Assembly: GCF_041521385.1 (NCBI RefSeq)
Contig: NZ_CP168006.1
Coordinates: 1,565,464 to 1,629,463 of the forward strand
Length of the DNA stretch: 64,000 nt
Source: Alcaligenes faecalis
Lineage (GTDB): Bacteria; Pseudomonadota; Gammaproteobacteria; Burkholderiales; Burkholderiaceae_B
Reading direction: 5' to 3'
In this document: positions 62,952 through 64,000 of the stretch, one piece after another
Position numbering within the stretch: position 1 is the stretch's first letter
Layout: every line of letters begins with the position of its first letter
The notes under the pieces: generated by a model
Database searches by the model: none
What the model was told of the DNA's origin: nothing
What the model saw: only the letters and a program-made list of their open reading frames with translations
Translations under genes and position numbers: made by a program

Positions 62952-62973
62952 AGTCACTACGATTAGCAGGCAT

Positions 62974-62998
62974 GAAAAAACCCGGCCAATGGCCGGGT
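62974..62998 (-). terminator. Terminator between alkA-ogt and glycine-zipper lipoprotein gene
   Basis: Arms acccggcc and ggccgggt with an aat loop. On the minus strand the stem is followed by a T-run, so it mainly serves the lipoprotein gene. Confidence 0.85.
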
Positions 62999-63025
62999 CT
63001 TATGCACAAAACCCAGGGGCTTTGC

Positions 63026-63517
63026 TTACATGGGCACCACACGAGTTGGGCCGTTACCGCTAAGCATACGGACACGCTGACCGGCTGAAAGAGGCACATC
63101 GGCTTCCTGGGCCACCACACGGGTTTCACCATTATCCAGTTGCACCGTGATCTCCAGACCCTGGGTTTTACCCATGCGGTTTTCAACCGCATTACCAACC
63201 AGCCCCCCCAGAATGGCGCCACCAATACTAGCCAGGATGCTGCCTCGGCCACCACCAATACTGCTGGCAGCGACACCACCCAATGCAGCCCCACCCACGG
63301 TGCCGACGCCGGAGTTCTGATCTTCCTGAATCGTGACAGCACGGACCGAAACAACGGTACCCAAACGCACGATTTGCTCACGCTGAGCCTGACCGTAGCT
63401 GTACACCGAGCTGGATGCCGATTTATTGGCACAACCCGCCAACAAAAACACGGGGGCCGCCAAGCTCGCCACTACCAGCAGACGCACTTTGGGTCGATCG
63501 AAAAAAGAAACATACAT
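63026..63517 (-). CDS. Glycine-zipper lipoprotein (SlyB/PCP-like)
   Basis: A 163-residue outer-membrane lipoprotein from ATG 63517 (TGGAGT seven bases upstream). The signal ends in the lipobox LLAGC (about residue 29). A glycine-zipper 2TM domain covers about 68-115 (GTVGGAALGGVAASSIGGGRGSILASIGGAILGGLVGNAVE), followed by a small beta domain (LEITVQLDNGETRVVAQEAD, RVRML). The family includes SlyB and the Pal cross-reacting lipoprotein, which stabilise the outer membrane. Encoded alone. Confidence 0.92.
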   Translation of the reverse strand: MYVSFFDRPKVRLLVVASLAAPVFLLAGCANKSASSSVYSYGQAQREQIVRLGTVVSVRAVTIQEDQNSGVGTVGGAALGGVAASSIGGGRGSILASIGGAILGGLVGNAVENRMGKTQGLEITVQLDNGETRVVAQEADVPLSAGQRVRMLSGNGPTRVVPM

Positions 63518-63574
63518 ACGGTTTACTCCAAAAAACGTAGCTGGCCGAACCATAAAAAGTTGTTAGGCGCTCTC

Positions 63575-64000
63575 TTACAGACTGCGCTCAATGCCATAGT
63601 GCTGTTTTAACATGGCCGAGATCTGTGACCGTTTAAATTCATGATTTTGCGGGCCATCGACCTGGATTTTAATACTGCCCATCAAGTTGCCCAAGCTGCA
63701 AGCCTCCTGCCAGCTCCAGCCTTTTGTAAGACCATATAACAAACCTGCACGATGGGCATCACCACAACCAGTAGGATCAACTACATTTTCCACGGGCACC
63801 GGGGCAATTTCGTAAACCTGTCCGTTGTGGTAGAGCGTACTTCCATACTCTCCACGCGTCACAATAGCGGCCTGCAAGCCCTGTGCGATCTCGGCCATGC
63901 TCTTGGAGGTACGTTGCTCGATAACTTCGGCCTCATACTCATTTGCCGTAAGAACTTGACACAGTTCCAGCATTTCCAGCAGATCCTCACCCATAAACAA
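63575..64000 (-). CDS. PfkB-family carbohydrate/nucleoside kinase, N-terminus cut by window
   Basis: Only the C-terminal 141 codons are visible; the frame is open to the right edge. The PfkB signature 2 is DPTGCGDAHRAGLLYGL (catalytic Asp in GCGDA, anion hole GCGD), preceded by LTANEYEAEVI and AAIVTRGEYGSTLYHNG, typical of ribokinase-fold kinases including the adenosine kinase-like group of beta-proteobacteria. Substrate unknown. The usual GAGD appears here as GCGD. Confidence 0.85.
   Translation of the reverse strand: MFMGEDLLEMLELCQVLTANEYEAEVIEQRTSKSMAEIAQGLQAAIVTRGEYGSTLYHNGQVYEIAPVPVENVVDPTGCGDAHRAGLLYGLTKGWSWQEACSLGNLMGSIKIQVDGPQNHEFKRSQISAMLKQHYGIERSL

Noticed and set aside
1..64000. 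CRISPR arrays, insertion sequences, prophage
   Set aside because: No regularly spaced direct repeats, transposases, integrases or phage structural genes were found on reading both strands.

Overview
The window looks like a chromosomal segment of a beta-proteobacterium of the family Alcaligenaceae, most probably the genus Alcaligenes. This is inferred from moderately GC-rich coding sequence, a lysine/alanine-rich H1-like protein ending in a WPFP-type tail, the block tyrS / M23 peptidase / anmK / erpA / DUF6776 / argC / rpsI-rplM, and a fused indolepyruvate oxidoreductase with a divergent Lrp regulator. No phage, transposon, IS element or CRISPR array is visible.

Left part (1-28.5 kb), accessory and stress functions. 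A partial crotonase-family gene converges with an IclR regulator. A DUF2478 gene follows. A quinone-oxidoreductase-like gene and an Old Yellow Enzyme gene form an operon with a divergent LysR regulator. From 5.8 to 17.1 kb is a phosphorus-scavenging region: a phosphatase-fold/LamG lipoprotein, a 79-residue lipoprotein, a Tat-exported phosphocholine-type phospholipase C, and an operon phnD-phnC-phnE / iron alcohol dehydrogenase / phnX flanked by two paralogous LysR regulators. phnW is absent from this operon, which suggests that 2-hydroxyethylphosphonate rather than 2-aminoethylphosphonate could be its substrate. Next come an acyl-CoA synthetase, a secreted amidohydrolase, a LysE exporter with divergent LysR, an arsenic operon arsR-arsB-arsC-arsH, and a QseBC-like two-component system with a YgiW-like OB-fold protein.

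Middle part (28.6-47.2 kb), mostly housekeeping: tRNA-Ser(GGA), ribD-nrdR-glyA, a YbhB-like gene, tyrS, M23 endopeptidase and anmK, erpA, DUF6776, argC, rplM-rpsI, a TRAP solute-binding protein, pmbA and darP with an esterase, and a Pat-like acetyltransferase whose acyl-CoA ligase half looks degenerate.

Right part (47.2-64 kb): a magnesium P-type ATPase gene (mgtA type) behind a long leader holding two small ORFs with Shine-Dalgarno sites and two hairpins, then a FixL/FixJ-type two-component pair, gltX, yaeQ, a lipoprotein gene, lrp with the 1152-residue indolepyruvate oxidoreductase, the H1-like gene, a YggT protein, an alkA-ogt fusion split by a single extra A, a glycine-zipper lipoprotein and a truncated PfkB-family kinase.

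Most notable observations: the phnW-less phn operon, the mgtA leader with uORFs, the frameshifted alkA-ogt fusion, and a probable homopolymer frameshift at the start of the LamG lipoprotein gene.
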